Assembly: GCA_027452045.1 (NCBI GenBank)
Contig: DAIDHH010000027.1
Location: 32,317 to 96,316 of the forward strand
DNA from: Gammaproteobacteria bacterium
GTDB taxonomy: Bacteria; Pseudomonadota; Gammaproteobacteria; Steroidobacterales; Steroidobacteraceae
Direction of reading: 5' to 3'
DNA length: 64,000 nucleotides
Shown here: piece after piece, positions 19,312 to 28,232 of the stretch
How positions within the stretch are numbered: the first letter of the stretch is position 1
How the letters are laid out: every line of letters begins with the position of its first letter
Translations under genes and position numbers: made by a program
Notes under the pieces: model-generated
The model's input: the letters and a program-made list of their open reading frames with translations, nothing else
The model's database searches: none
What the model was told of the DNA's origin: nothing

Positions 19312-19704
19312 GTGGCGCTCGTGCATCTGGTCATCGCCCTGGCACTGCTCGAGTTTTTCGCCTTCGGCGCCGCAGTCGCCAAGGCGCGAGCGAAGTATGG
19401 CGTAGCGGCACCCGCGACGACCGGTCACGAGATCTTCGAGCGTTATTTCCGGGTGCAGATGAACACGCTCGAGCTGCTGGTCATGTTCGTCCCGGCGATC
19501 TGGATCTTCGCGAATTACATCAGCGCGCCGATTGCCGCGGCACTCGGCGCCGTGTTCCTGATGGGCCGAGTGATCTACTTCCGATCCTACGTGAAGGACC
19601 CCCGGTCACGGGAACTCGGGTTCGTGCTCTCGGCCGGGCCGGTCATGTTCCTGGTGATCGGCGCGATCTTCGGGGCGGCGCGCAGCGCCTGGCCGCACGG
19701 CTGA
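19312..19704 (+). CDS. MAPEG family membrane protein
   Basis: The GTG at 19312 is chosen because GGGAGG lies 5 bases upstream; it gives 130 residues. Four transmembrane helices with the family signature ERYFRVQMNTLELLVMFVPAIWIFA are present. MAPEG proteins (membrane-associated proteins in eicosanoid and glutathione metabolism) include microsomal glutathione transferases; bacterial members are mostly uncharacterised. It is a single gene facing gpsA tail to tail. Confidence 0.87.
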   Translation: MALVHLVIALALLEFFAFGAAVAKARAKYGVAAPATTGHEIFERYFRVQMNTLELLVMFVPAIWIFANYISAPIAAALGAVFLMGRVIYFRSYVKDPRSRELGFVLSAGPVMFLVIGAIFGAARSAWPHG

Positions 19705-19710
19705 GGCCGG

Positions 19711-20727
19711 CTACCCGATCTCCGACTTGATCGGCCGGGTCATCAGTTCGCGCACCGCGTCCCGGGCCGGTACGCCCTCGTAGAGAACCCGATAGATGCT
19801 CGCGCAGAGCGGCATTTCGACCCCGGCGCGAGCGGCGACATCGCGAAGCGCGCGTGCCGCGGGATAGCCTTCCACCACCTGGCCGATCGCCTGCAACGCC
19901 TCCGCGGGTGTTCCGCCGCCCGCGAGCCGCAGGCCGAAGCGGCGGTTGCGCGATTGATCATCGGTGCAGGTGAGCACCAGGTCACCGAGGCCCGCCAGAC
20001 CCATGAAAGTCTCGCGTTGCGCCCCGAGCGCCACACCGAGACGCATCATCTCTGCGAGTCCGCGGGTGATGAGCGCCACTCGGGCATTGGCGCCGAAACC
20101 GAGGCCATCGGACAGGCCCGCGCCCACTGCCAGGACATTCTTGACCGCCCCGCCCACCTCGACCCCCACGATGTCGGTGGAGGTATAGACGCGGAAATTG
20201 GTCGAGGACAGATCCTGCGCCAGTGCCTGGGCGAACGCGGCATCCGGGGAGGCGACGACCATCGCGGTGGGCAACCCCGCGCCGACCTCGCGCGCGAAGG
20301 TTGGTCCCGAGAGGACGGCGACCGAGCGCTTCGGACCCAACACCTCGCGCGCGACCTGGTGGGGCAGGGCGCCGGAGGGCAGCTCGAAACCCTTGGTGGC
20401 CCAGGCGAGCTGTGTTTCGTCCGCGAGCGACGGCCGGATGGCGATGAGGGTCGCGCGGAAGGCGTGGCTCGGCACCGCGAGCAACAGATCCCGAGCGCCG
20501 CCAAGCGCGCGCGAGAGATCCGCTTCCACGGCAAGCGCCTCGGGAAACGTGCCCGAGGGCAGATAGCGCTCATTGCGCCGCTCCCGGGCCATGACCGCGA
20601 GGCGCTCGCGGTCACGACCCCAGAGCCGAGTCGGACGTCCGCTGCGTGCAACTTGCACGGCAAGGGCCGTTCCCCAGGAGCCCGCGCCGAGCACGGCAAC
20701 GGGCATATCGCTCCCGGCGGTGCTCAT
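19711..20727 (-). CDS. gpsA: Glycerol-3-phosphate dehydrogenase [NAD(P)+]
   Basis: A 338-residue enzyme that reduces dihydroxyacetone phosphate to sn-glycerol 3-phosphate for phospholipid synthesis. The nucleotide-binding VAVLGAGSWGTALA opens the protein. SGPTFAREVGAGLPTA, the catalytic-lysine region GAVKNVLAVGAGL and GLAGLGDLVLTC follow. It is the last gene of the conserved block rhodanese-grxC-secB-gpsA, the same order as E. coli yibN-grxC-secB-gpsA, separated from secB by 31 bases. Confidence 0.97.
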   Translation of the reverse strand: MSTAGSDMPVAVLGAGSWGTALAVQVARSGRPTRLWGRDRERLAVMARERRNERYLPSGTFPEALAVEADLSRALGGARDLLLAVPSHAFRATLIAIRPSLADETQLAWATKGFELPSGALPHQVAREVLGPKRSVAVLSGPTFAREVGAGLPTAMVVASPDAAFAQALAQDLSSTNFRVYTSTDIVGVEVGGAVKNVLAVGAGLSDGLGFGANARVALITRGLAEMMRLGVALGAQRETFMGLAGLGDLVLTCTDDQSRNRRFGLRLAGGGTPAEALQAIGQVVEGYPAARALRDVAARAGVEMPLCASIYRVLYEGVPARDAVRELMTRPIKSEIG

Positions 20728-20758
20728 GCTTCGAGGGCTCGCGAGCGGCCTCGCCGCT

Positions 20759-21244
20759 TCAGTTCGCCTGTTCCACCGGTATGGACTGCGTCGGGCTCTG
20801 GTTGGCCGCGTACAGCGCGTCGAAGTTCACGGGGGGAAGGAGCAGCTGCGGGAACCCGCCGAGCGTGATGAGCTGCGAGACCTGCGCCCGCGCATAGGGG
20901 AACAGCACGCCCGGGCAGATGGCGCCGATGGCGCGCTTGGTGTCTTCCTCGGAGAGGTTGCGCAGCACGAACACGCCGGCCTGCTTGACCTCAACCAGGA
21001 ACACCGTGGTCTCGCCCTGCTTGGCCGACACGGTCACCGTCAGGACGACTTCCTGGATTTCGGGCGCGAGCACGGTCACGCCCGTGTGCAGGTCGAGATT
21101 GATCTGCGGATTCCAGTTGCCCTCACCGCGCGGGCCGTTCGGCGCCTCGTACGAGCAGTCCTTCAGGTAGACGTGCTGCAGGTGCAGGATCGGGCCGTTG
21201 GCCCCTTCGGGTGCCGGCGCGGTGCCGGCGGCTTCATTCGCCAT
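20759..21244 (-). CDS. secB: Protein-export chaperone SecB
   Basis: A 161-residue chaperone that keeps precursors unfolded and passes them to SecA. The family hallmarks are YLKDCSYEAPNGP, NPQINLDLHTG, FLVEVKQAGVF and CPGVLFPYARAQVSQLITLGGFPQLLLPPVNF. It starts 3 bases after grxC and belongs to the yibN-type operon. Confidence 0.98.
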   Translation of the reverse strand: MANEAAGTAPAPEGANGPILHLQHVYLKDCSYEAPNGPRGEGNWNPQINLDLHTGVTVLAPEIQEVVLTVTVSAKQGETTVFLVEVKQAGVFVLRNLSEEDTKRAIGAICPGVLFPYARAQVSQLITLGGFPQLLLPPVNFDALYAANQSPTQSIPVEQAN

Positions 21245-21247
21245 GTG

Positions 21248-21589
21248 TCAGACTCCGGGTTTCAACAGTTTGTCGAGGCCGCCTTGGGCATCGAGCTCGT
21301 AAAGATCATCGCATCCGCCGACATGCGTGTCGCCGATGAAGATCTGCGGGACCGTGTGCCGATGGCCGCGCGCGAGCATTTCGGCGCGCGCCTGCGGACG
21401 AGCGTCCACGTCGATTTCCTCGAAGGCGACGCCCTTGCGCTGCAGCAGCTCCCGGGCGCGCGCGCAATAGGGACACCAGGCGGTGGCGTACATGAGCACC
21501 CTCGGCGTGTGCCCCGGCCCTTGCCGGGCCTCGCCGCTGCGCGCCTGAGGTTCCGGCGCGTTCGACATCGCTTGCGGCGATCTGGTCAT
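21248..21589 (-). CDS. grxC: Glutaredoxin 3
   Basis: The ATG at 21589 overlaps the rhodanese stop as ATGA, giving 113 residues; an ATG seven codons later would give a more typical length. It has the dithiol active site CPYC in MYATAWCPYCARARELL, the glutathione-binding TVPQIF and GGCDDL. It reduces disulfides and glutathione adducts in the cytoplasm. The N-terminal extension of about 25 polar residues before the domain is unusual, so the shorter start remains possible. Confidence 0.93.
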   Translation of the reverse strand: MTRSPQAMSNAPEPQARSGEARQGPGHTPRVLMYATAWCPYCARARELLQRKGVAFEEIDVDARPQARAEMLARGHRHTVPQIFIGDTHVGGCDDLYELDAQGGLDKLLKPGV

Positions 21590-22023
21590 GCCTTCTGACC
21601 CGAGTCCTTCTCGACCGGCAGGTGCTCGGCCCGCCACGCCGAGAGTCCGCCGCGCAGATTGACCGCCTGCGCAAAACCTTCGGACCGCAACTGCCGCACA
21701 GCCGCGGCTGCCAGCGAGCCACGGTCACAATATACGATCAGGGGCTTCTGCTTGTGCTTCTTCAGCAGCTCGCCGCCTTTCAGAATCTGCTCCCCATCCA
21801 TGCGCCGCGCGCCGGACAGGTGGCCCGCCGCATACTGCTCCTGCGGACGCAGGTCGATCGCGAGCGCGCCCCGGTTCATCAGCTGGATTGCCTCCTGGGG
21901 CGAAACGGATGCGAAACTCTCGCCGCGGGCGCGCACCTCGACCAGGATCGCGAACACCGCCACCGCAAGGGTCGCCGCGACCAGCCAGAGGTGGACATGC
22001 ACGTATTGGATGAGATGGTCCAT
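21586..22023 (-). CDS. Membrane-anchored rhodanese-like protein (YibN type)
   Basis: A 145-residue protein with one N-terminal transmembrane helix (WLVAATLAVAVFAILV) and a single rhodanese domain: AIDLRPQEQYAAGHLSGA, then VYCDRGSLAAAA with the persulfide-forming cysteine, then LRGGLSAW. It heads the operon with grxC, secB and gpsA, exactly like E. coli yibN. Its role there is unclear; association with the membrane and the Sec pathway is suggested by context only. Confidence 0.9.
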   Translation of the reverse strand: MDHLIQYVHVHLWLVAATLAVAVFAILVEVRARGESFASVSPQEAIQLMNRGALAIDLRPQEQYAAGHLSGARRMDGEQILKGGELLKKHKQKPLIVYCDRGSLAAAAVRQLRSEGFAQAVNLRGGLSAWRAEHLPVEKDSGQKA

Positions 22024-22126
22024 GAAAGAGGTACAGAAGACCGTATCGGCGGTAAAAAGGGTCGGGCATTATAGCGTCCCTATGCGATACGGCATGGCTC
22101 ATTGGCAGTCGAGGTCCGGCTCGAGG

Positions 22127-23287
22127 ATGGACCGCACCCCGTTTCGCCTGATTCTGGCTACGCTGATGCTCGGTCTGGGGCTGCCGCCGGCATCCGCCGT
22201 GCCTCCCCGGCTCGCCGCCCGCCATGCCCAGGCACAGCTGCGAGCCGTGCAGGCGCAGATCGCGCGCGTGGCCCGGCAGGTGAGCCAGTCGAAGCTCGAG
22301 CAGGGGCGTCTCACCCTCGCGCTGCGCGCGAGCGAGAGATCGGCCGGAACGGCGCGGGCGGCGCTCGAAACGCTTCAGCAGCGCCGGGCGGCGGATGCCG
22401 CACGACGCGCGGCATTGGCCGCCCAAAAGCAGCAACGCGAGACCGACCTGGCGCGCAACCGCAGCGCCCTGAGCGGGGAGCTGCGCGCGGCCTATCTGAT
22501 CGGCCGCGAAGGTCCGCTCAAGCTGCTGCTCAACCAGGGCGAGCCGGGCCGCATGGGCCGGATGTTCGCGTACTACAGCTATTTCAGCCGCGAGCAGGCG
22601 CAGCACATCAATGACATCGAGGCGGACCTCACGCAGATCGATCAGCTCGACACCCAGTTGCGGGACGAGGATGCGCAGCTCGCCACCCTGCAGCGCCAGC
22701 GCCAGGCGCAGTTCACCGCGCTCGAGCAGGCGAACGCGCGCCGCGAGCATGTGCTCGCCACCATCGAGGCGAGGACGCGCACCGGCACCGAGCGCCTGGC
22801 CCTGTTGCGCCGGCAGCAGATGGCGCTGCAGTCATTGCTCGCTGCGCTGCGGCGCGCCGAGGCGCGGCTGCCTGCCGAGCACGAGCATTTCGGGCGCCTG
22901 CAGGGACACCTGCCCTGGCCGGTGGCCGGCAGACTCATCGCCCGCTACGGTCAGGCTCGGGCCGGCGGTCTGCGCTGGGACGGGGACCTGATCGCCACCC
23001 GCATGGACGCGCCGGTGCACGCCGTGGGGCCGGGCCGGGTGATCTATGCCGACTGGCTGGCGGGCCTCGGCCTGCTCATCATCATCGATCATGGCGGAGG
23101 CTACATGAGCCTCTACGGGCACAATGACCACCTCTATGCACAGGTGGGGCAGCAGGTCGCGGCAGGCCAGATGATCGCCGAGGCGGGCGACAGTGGCGGG
23201 GCCAGCCGGCCGGAACTTTACTTCGGGATCCGCCGGGGCACCCGGCCCGTCGATCCGCGACTGTGGCTGGCGCGCCATGCAAGGTGA
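22127..23287 (+). CDS. envC: EnvC-like murein hydrolase activator (degenerate LytM domain)
   Basis: I choose the ATG at 22127 because it gives a compact signal peptide (MDRTPFRLILATLMLGLGLPPASA); ATGs at 22082 and 22094 would lengthen the n-region. The 386-residue product has a long coiled coil (about residues 35-245) and a C-terminal LytM/M23 domain. The metal ligands are degraded: GLRWDGDLI replaces HxGxD and LYFGIR replaces LHFEIR. That is the EnvC signature, an activator of cell-division amidases rather than an enzyme. It is divergent from the rhodanese operon, a position also seen in E. coli. Confidence 0.88.
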   Translation: MDRTPFRLILATLMLGLGLPPASAVPPRLAARHAQAQLRAVQAQIARVARQVSQSKLEQGRLTLALRASERSAGTARAALETLQQRRAADAARRAALAAQKQQRETDLARNRSALSGELRAAYLIGREGPLKLLLNQGEPGRMGRMFAYYSYFSREQAQHINDIEADLTQIDQLDTQLRDEDAQLATLQRQRQAQFTALEQANARREHVLATIEARTRTGTERLALLRRQQMALQSLLAALRRAEARLPAEHEHFGRLQGHLPWPVAGRLIARYGQARAGGLRWDGDLIATRMDAPVHAVGPGRVIYADWLAGLGLLIIIDHGGGYMSLYGHNDHLYAQVGQQVAAGQMIAEAGDSGGASRPELYFGIRRGTRPVDPRLWLARHAR

Positions 23288-23345
23288 GCAGGCTCCGGGG
23301 CCCACAATGATCCGGGCATGCGAACGAAGCGGGTAAACTGCGCCC

Positions 23346-23993
23346 ATGATCGCCTGGCTCATCGACCTCGTGCTGCACCTCGACCGTCACCTTGCTGCCC
23401 TCCTCGCCGAGGTCGGCATCTGGACATACCCCATACTGTTCGGTGTCATCTTCGCGCAGACCGGCGTGGTGGTGGCCGTGTTCCTGCCCGGGGACTCCCT
23501 GCTCTTCGGCGTGGGCGCGCTCGCGGCCGTGGATACCACCGGCACACTGAGCGCTCCGGTCGCCTCGCTGGTGTTGGGTCTGGCGGCGGTGCTCGGCTAT
23601 GCCGTCAACTACGGCGCCGGCCGGCTGATCGGCCCGCCCGCCTTCAGCGGCCGTTACCGGCTGCTCAAGATCGACTACCTGCGCCGGACGGAAGCGTTCT
23701 TCGTGCGCCACGGCGGCAAAGCCATCGCCGTATCGTGTTTCATCCCCGTCATCCGCACCTGCATGCCCTTCGTGGCTGGCGTCGGCCGGATGCCCTACGC
23801 GCGCTTTCAGCTCTACAGCATCCTGGGCGGATTCCTGTGGGTGCTGCTGCTTCTCTGGGGCGGGTATTTCTTCGGCAACGTGCCGATCGTCAAGCATAAC
23901 TTCGGGCTCGTCACCCTTCTCATCATCGTGGTGTCCCTGATCCCGGTGGCGCTGCCCTTCCTCAGGCGGCGGCGGGAACCCGCGGCATCGTAG
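23346..23993 (+). CDS. DedA family membrane protein
   Basis: A 215-residue inner-membrane protein with the DedA/VTT domain: GVVVAVFLPGDSLLFGVGAL, then FFVRHGGKAIAVSCFIPVIRT and MPFVAGVGRMPYARF, then several C-terminal helices. Members with this motif set support envelope homeostasis and lipid-carrier (undecaprenyl phosphate or phosphatidylethanolamine) recycling. It follows envC by 58 bases on the same strand and may be co-transcribed. Confidence 0.9.
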   Translation: MIAWLIDLVLHLDRHLAALLAEVGIWTYPILFGVIFAQTGVVVAVFLPGDSLLFGVGALAAVDTTGTLSAPVASLVLGLAAVLGYAVNYGAGRLIGPPAFSGRYRLLKIDYLRRTEAFFVRHGGKAIAVSCFIPVIRTCMPFVAGVGRMPYARFQLYSILGGFLWVLLLLWGGYFFGNVPIVKHNFGLVTLLIIVVSLIPVALPFLRRRREPAAS

Positions 23994-24016
23994 CGTTACC
24001 CGGAAAGACCATAGGC

Positions 24017-26662
24017 TCAGGCGCTCGCCGCTCCCGCGAGCAACGCCCGGATCTCCGGCAGGCAGGAGCCGCAGTTGGTGCCGGCCTGCAGCCGCGCGCC
24101 CACCTGACGGGTATCCGTCAGTCCTTCGCCTTCAATCACCCGGCACAGCGTATTGCGTCCAACTCGAAAGCATGAGCAGACGATGGCGCCTTCGTCGTCC
24201 GTCGCGCGCAGCGGTCGGCCAGCCAGCAGCGCGATGCGATCGGCAGACTCCAGCCGCTCCTTGGCGAACATCGAGGCGAGCCAGCCTCGCGCGGGAAGTT
24301 CCGGCCGCCGGCAGAAGTATGCGCAGGCATCCAGACGCCCATCGTGCGTATGCGCGGCACGATAAATCCCGGAGGCGGCGTCGGAGTACTCGAGGTAGTC
24401 CGCATCGGCCGTCAGCCCGCCGAGCAGCAGCCTGACCCAGTGCGCTCCCGGGGACGTCTTGCGCCCCGCCAGCTCGTAACGCAGAAATCCCGCGCCGCGA
24501 ACCAGGGCCCACCATGTGATCTCATCGGTCCGCAGCGGTTGGCGCGTGAAGACTACGCCATACCAGTCCACCGGAAAGGGTTGAACGTTCGCGGGCGTAT
24601 GCTTGAACTCCGGCTCGCCTGAGAGCGGGTCCACCGCCGGATTGACCAGCGCCCCGACGCGGGCCTCGGAGGCGTAGGCATCGCTCCAATGCATGGGCAC
24701 GAACATCGTGCCGCGGGCGATTTCTCCGCTCACCCTCACCCGTGCCACCAACGAGCCCCACCGCGTCGACACCGTAGCCAACTCACCCTCGCGCACCGAC
24801 GCCAACAGGGCGTCGTGGGCGTGCAGGTCGACGAAGGGCTCCGGCAAATGCTCCGTCAACCGTTGAGCACGTCCCGTGCGTGTCATCGTGTGCCATTGGT
24901 CGCGGATGCGACCGGTGTTGAGCACAAGCGGATAGTCCTCGTCCGGCGCGTTGGCCGGAGGCCTGAAATGCACGGGAACCAGTCGTGCCCGGCCGTCCGG
25001 ATGGGCGAATCGAGCATCCCGGAACAATCGCGCCTCAGCTCTTCCCCGACCAGGCACGGGCCATTGAACGGGCTCCAGCTCATCGTACTCGGCCTGCGTG
25101 AGAGCGCAGAGACCGGAGATGTCGAAGAACCCCCCGAGCCCGGCAGCCACGGCAGACAGCCGGGCATGCTCGTCGAAAATCTCGCGCGGCGACTCATATC
25201 GAAAGGCGTCGCCGAAGCCCATGCGCCGTGCCACTTCGCTCACCATCCACCAATCGGGCGATGCCTCGCCCGGAGCGTCCAGAAAACGTCTCTGCCGGGA
25301 GATGCGTCGCTCCGAATTGGTGACGGTGCCGTCCTTCTCGCCCCAGGTCATGGCCGGCAGTAACACGTGCGCCAGCGCCGCCGTATCCGTGTCGTGCACG
25401 CAATCGGATACCACGACCCACTCGCAGCGCCCGAGCGCCTCGCGTACGCGAGTGGCATCCGGCAGGCTCACCGCCGGGTTGGTCGCCATGATCCACACGG
25501 CCTTGATGCGCCCGGCACGCATGGCCTCGAACAGCTCCACCGCCTTCAGGCCGGGGCGGGTGGCGATGCGCGGGCTGCCCCAGAATGTCTGCACCGCGGC
25601 GCGATGGTCGGCGGATTCCAGGCCCAGGTGCGCTGCCAGCGTATTCGCCAATCCGCCCACCTCGCGTCCGCCCATGGCATTCGGTTGTCCCGTCAGGGAG
25701 AACGGTCCCATCCCTGGCCGCCCGATACGTCCGGTCAGCAAATGACAATTGAGGATGCCGTTGACCTTGTCGGTCCCGGAGGTCGACTGGTTGATGCCCT
25801 GGGAAAAGACTGTCACGACCCGCTCCGTGCGGCCAAACAGCTCGAAGAACTCCCCGATCCGCCGCGCGTCTGCGCCGCAGACGCCCGCCACAGCATCCGC
25901 GTCACCGGCCACGAGCGCGGCCCGGATCGCCGCCTCGGCCCCCAGCGTATGCCTCGAGACGAAGTCCTCATCGGTCGCGCCATGACGGTGCAGATGGCCG
26001 AGCAGGCCATTGAAAAGGGCCACGTCGGTGCCCGCCCGGATGGGCAGATGCAGGTCCGCGAGCTCAGCGGTCGCAGTGCGGCGCGGATCGATCACCACCA
26101 GCTTGAGGCCCGCACGGCGCTCCTTTTCCCGCTCGATGCGCCGCCACAGAACCGGATGGCACCACGCGGCGTTGGCGCCGGCGAGCACGATCAGATCGGC
26201 GAGCTCGAGATCCTCATAACATCCCGGGACCAGGTCCCCGCCGAAGGCCCGCCTGTGGCCCGCCACCGCCGAGGCCATGCACAGCCTGGAGTTGGTGTCG
26301 ATGTTGGCGCTGCCGATGAAGCCCTTCATGAGCTTGTTGGCAACGTAATAGTCCTCCGTCAGAAGCTGTCCGGAGACATAGAAGGCCACGGCATCAGGTC
26401 CGTGCTCGCGCACCGCAGCAGCGAACCCCCGCGCCACGACGTCCAACGCTTCTGACCACGGGACCCGGCGTCCATGAACTTGCGGGTACAGCAATCGCCC
26501 CTCGGTGTCCAGGGTCTCGGCGAGCGCGGAGCCCTTGGAGCAGAGGCGCCCGCCATTGGCCGGATGCCGGGCATCGCCCTCGATCTCCCGGCCTCCCGAG
26601 CGGGCAATCACGCCGCACCCCACTCCACAGTAGGGGCAGGTGGTCCGTACCGCCGCCGACAC
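24017..26662 (-). CDS. nasA: Assimilatory nitrate reductase, molybdopterin catalytic subunit
   Basis: The GTG at 26662 starts 4 bases after the upstream stop and gives 881 residues. The N-terminal [4Fe-4S] cluster is CPYCGVGC..GGRLCSKG, followed by the Mo-bis-MGD core (NIDTNSRLCMASA, SQGINQSTSGTDKVN, GRIRDQWHTMTRTGRA). A C-terminal BFD-like [2Fe-2S] domain has CSCFRVGRN and GTNCGSCLPEIR. There is no Tat signal, so it is the cytoplasmic assimilatory enzyme reducing nitrate to nitrite. It ends the operon nirB - NirD/flavoprotein - nasA. Confidence 0.95.
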   Translation of the reverse strand: MSAAVRTTCPYCGVGCGVIARSGGREIEGDARHPANGGRLCSKGSALAETLDTEGRLLYPQVHGRRVPWSEALDVVARGFAAAVREHGPDAVAFYVSGQLLTEDYYVANKLMKGFIGSANIDTNSRLCMASAVAGHRRAFGGDLVPGCYEDLELADLIVLAGANAAWCHPVLWRRIEREKERRAGLKLVVIDPRRTATAELADLHLPIRAGTDVALFNGLLGHLHRHGATDEDFVSRHTLGAEAAIRAALVAGDADAVAGVCGADARRIGEFFELFGRTERVVTVFSQGINQSTSGTDKVNGILNCHLLTGRIGRPGMGPFSLTGQPNAMGGREVGGLANTLAAHLGLESADHRAAVQTFWGSPRIATRPGLKAVELFEAMRAGRIKAVWIMATNPAVSLPDATRVREALGRCEWVVVSDCVHDTDTAALAHVLLPAMTWGEKDGTVTNSERRISRQRRFLDAPGEASPDWWMVSEVARRMGFGDAFRYESPREIFDEHARLSAVAAGLGGFFDISGLCALTQAEYDELEPVQWPVPGRGRAEARLFRDARFAHPDGRARLVPVHFRPPANAPDEDYPLVLNTGRIRDQWHTMTRTGRAQRLTEHLPEPFVDLHAHDALLASVREGELATVSTRWGSLVARVRVSGEIARGTMFVPMHWSDAYASEARVGALVNPAVDPLSGEPEFKHTPANVQPFPVDWYGVVFTRQPLRTDEITWWALVRGAGFLRYELAGRKTSPGAHWVRLLLGGLTADADYLEYSDAASGIYRAAHTHDGRLDACAYFCRRPELPARGWLASMFAKERLESADRIALLAGRPLRATDDEGAIVCSCFRVGRNTLCRVIEGEGLTDTRQVGARLQAGTNCGSCLPEIRALLAGAASA

Positions 26663-26666
26663 GCGC

Positions 26667-28232
26667 CTAACCCGCCTGCGCCAGCGCACTGGCCGCATCG
26701 GGCCCGAACAGCAGCGCCTCGCGCAGCGAACCGACGTCGGTGCCGCGGGACATCAGCTCGAAATACCACGGCCCGTGCCGGATATCCCCGTAGAGCACCA
26801 CGCCCGTCAACCGGTGGTCGCGGAGCATCAGCCGCTTGTAGATGCCCTGGCGAGGATCGCTCAGCACCAGCGGTTCCCCTCCGTCTGCGCCGAGGAAATC
26901 CCCCGCCGAGTACATCTCGATACCGGTGACCTTGAGCTGTGTGGCCGTCAGGGTGCCGCGGAAGCGGGAAACCCCGACTTCGGCGAGGTGCGCGGCGCAG
27001 ACTCGTGCCTGATCCCACAGGGGGGCCACCAGGCCGAACAGGTTGTTGCGGTGCTGCACGCACTCGCCGACCGCGTAGACGCTCGGATCGAAGGTCTGCA
27101 GCGTGTCATTGACCAGGATGCCCCGCTCACACCGCAGGCCGGCCCTGGCCGCGAGCTCGGTGTTCGGACGGATGCCTACCGCCATCACGATGAGATCGGC
27201 CTCGAGTTCGCTATCGTCCTCGAATCTCAATCCCCTGGCGCGATCCTCACCGAGTATGAGCACCGTCTTCGCCGGCATGCGGAATTTGAGACTCCGGGAC
27301 TCGAGCGACGCCTTGAGTAGCGCAGCGGCGGCTCCATCGAGCTGACGCTCCATGAGCGCCGGCAGCAGATGAACCACAGTCACGTCCATCCCGCGCCTGG
27401 AGAGCGCATGCGCCGCCTCGAGCCCCAGCAGACCGCCGCCGATGACGGCAGCCTTGCGATACCGCCGCGCCGCCTGCAACATCGTATCGACATCGGCCAG
27501 ATCGCGGAAGGTCACCACACCGGGCAGATCCTTCCCCGGGATCGGCAGCATGAATGGAGTCGACCCGGTCGCCACCAGCAGCCTGTCGTAATGCGACTCC
27601 ACTCCTTTGCTCGAGCGCACCACGCGCCTTCTCCGGTCGATCTCGACCACCGGATCTGCGCAGTGCAGCGTCACATGATGCTCGGCATACCACTCGAGGC
27701 CGTGCAGAACGATGTCCTCGCGGCGCTTCTCGCCCGAGAGCACCGGCGAGAGCAGGATACGGTTGTAATTGACATGCGGCTCGGCGCCGAACACCGTGAC
27801 GTCATAGGCATCCGGCGCCAACCGCAGCAGCTCTTCCACCGTCCTCATGCCTGCCATGCCATTGCCGACGACGACCAGCCGGCGCCGGGTGCGGCGCACG
27901 GACTGCTGCGGCTCGCAACTCACCCACACCCGCCCATCGAGCGCGCGCACCGGGTAGACGTTGACCGACTGCGTCGAATCCTCCAGGCAGCGGCCGGTGG
28001 CGAGGCTGAAGTGATGCTTGTAGAGCGGGGAGGCGACGACCCACTCACCTTTGATGTCCCCGACGATGCCGCGCGAAAGCACGCTGGCACCGCTCGCCGG
28101 ATCGACGTTGTCGAGGGCGAACAGCGAATCGCCGACGCGGAATACGGCGACCTGCCTGCCGTTGACCAGGGCGCACACACCGCTTTGGGGCAGGATGTCA
28201 TCCAGCGCGCACACCGAACTCCAGGTACTCAT
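26667..28232 (-). CDS. NirD-like Rieske-fold domain fused to FAD/NAD(P)H oxidoreductase
   Basis: A 521-residue fusion. Residues 1 to about 105 are a NirD-type Rieske fold (nitrite reductase small subunit) lacking the Cys/His iron ligands, as NirD does. Residues about 118-521 are a flavoprotein like the N-terminal half of NirB, with VVVGNGMAGMRTVEELL, LLVATGSTPF, AVIGGGLLGLEAAHAL and YAVGECVQH. The gene overlaps nirB by ATGA and precedes nasA by 4 bases. It probably supplies NirD function to NirB and passes NAD(P)H electrons to NasA, replacing a separate NasB/NasC. The electron route is inference. Confidence 0.85.
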   Translation of the reverse strand: MSTWSSVCALDDILPQSGVCALVNGRQVAVFRVGDSLFALDNVDPASGASVLSRGIVGDIKGEWVVASPLYKHHFSLATGRCLEDSTQSVNVYPVRALDGRVWVSCEPQQSVRRTRRRLVVVGNGMAGMRTVEELLRLAPDAYDVTVFGAEPHVNYNRILLSPVLSGEKRREDIVLHGLEWYAEHHVTLHCADPVVEIDRRRRVVRSSKGVESHYDRLLVATGSTPFMLPIPGKDLPGVVTFRDLADVDTMLQAARRYRKAAVIGGGLLGLEAAHALSRRGMDVTVVHLLPALMERQLDGAAAALLKASLESRSLKFRMPAKTVLILGEDRARGLRFEDDSELEADLIVMAVGIRPNTELAARAGLRCERGILVNDTLQTFDPSVYAVGECVQHRNNLFGLVAPLWDQARVCAAHLAEVGVSRFRGTLTATQLKVTGIEMYSAGDFLGADGGEPLVLSDPRQGIYKRLMLRDHRLTGVVLYGDIRHGPWYFELMSRGTDVGSLREALLFGPDAASALAQAG

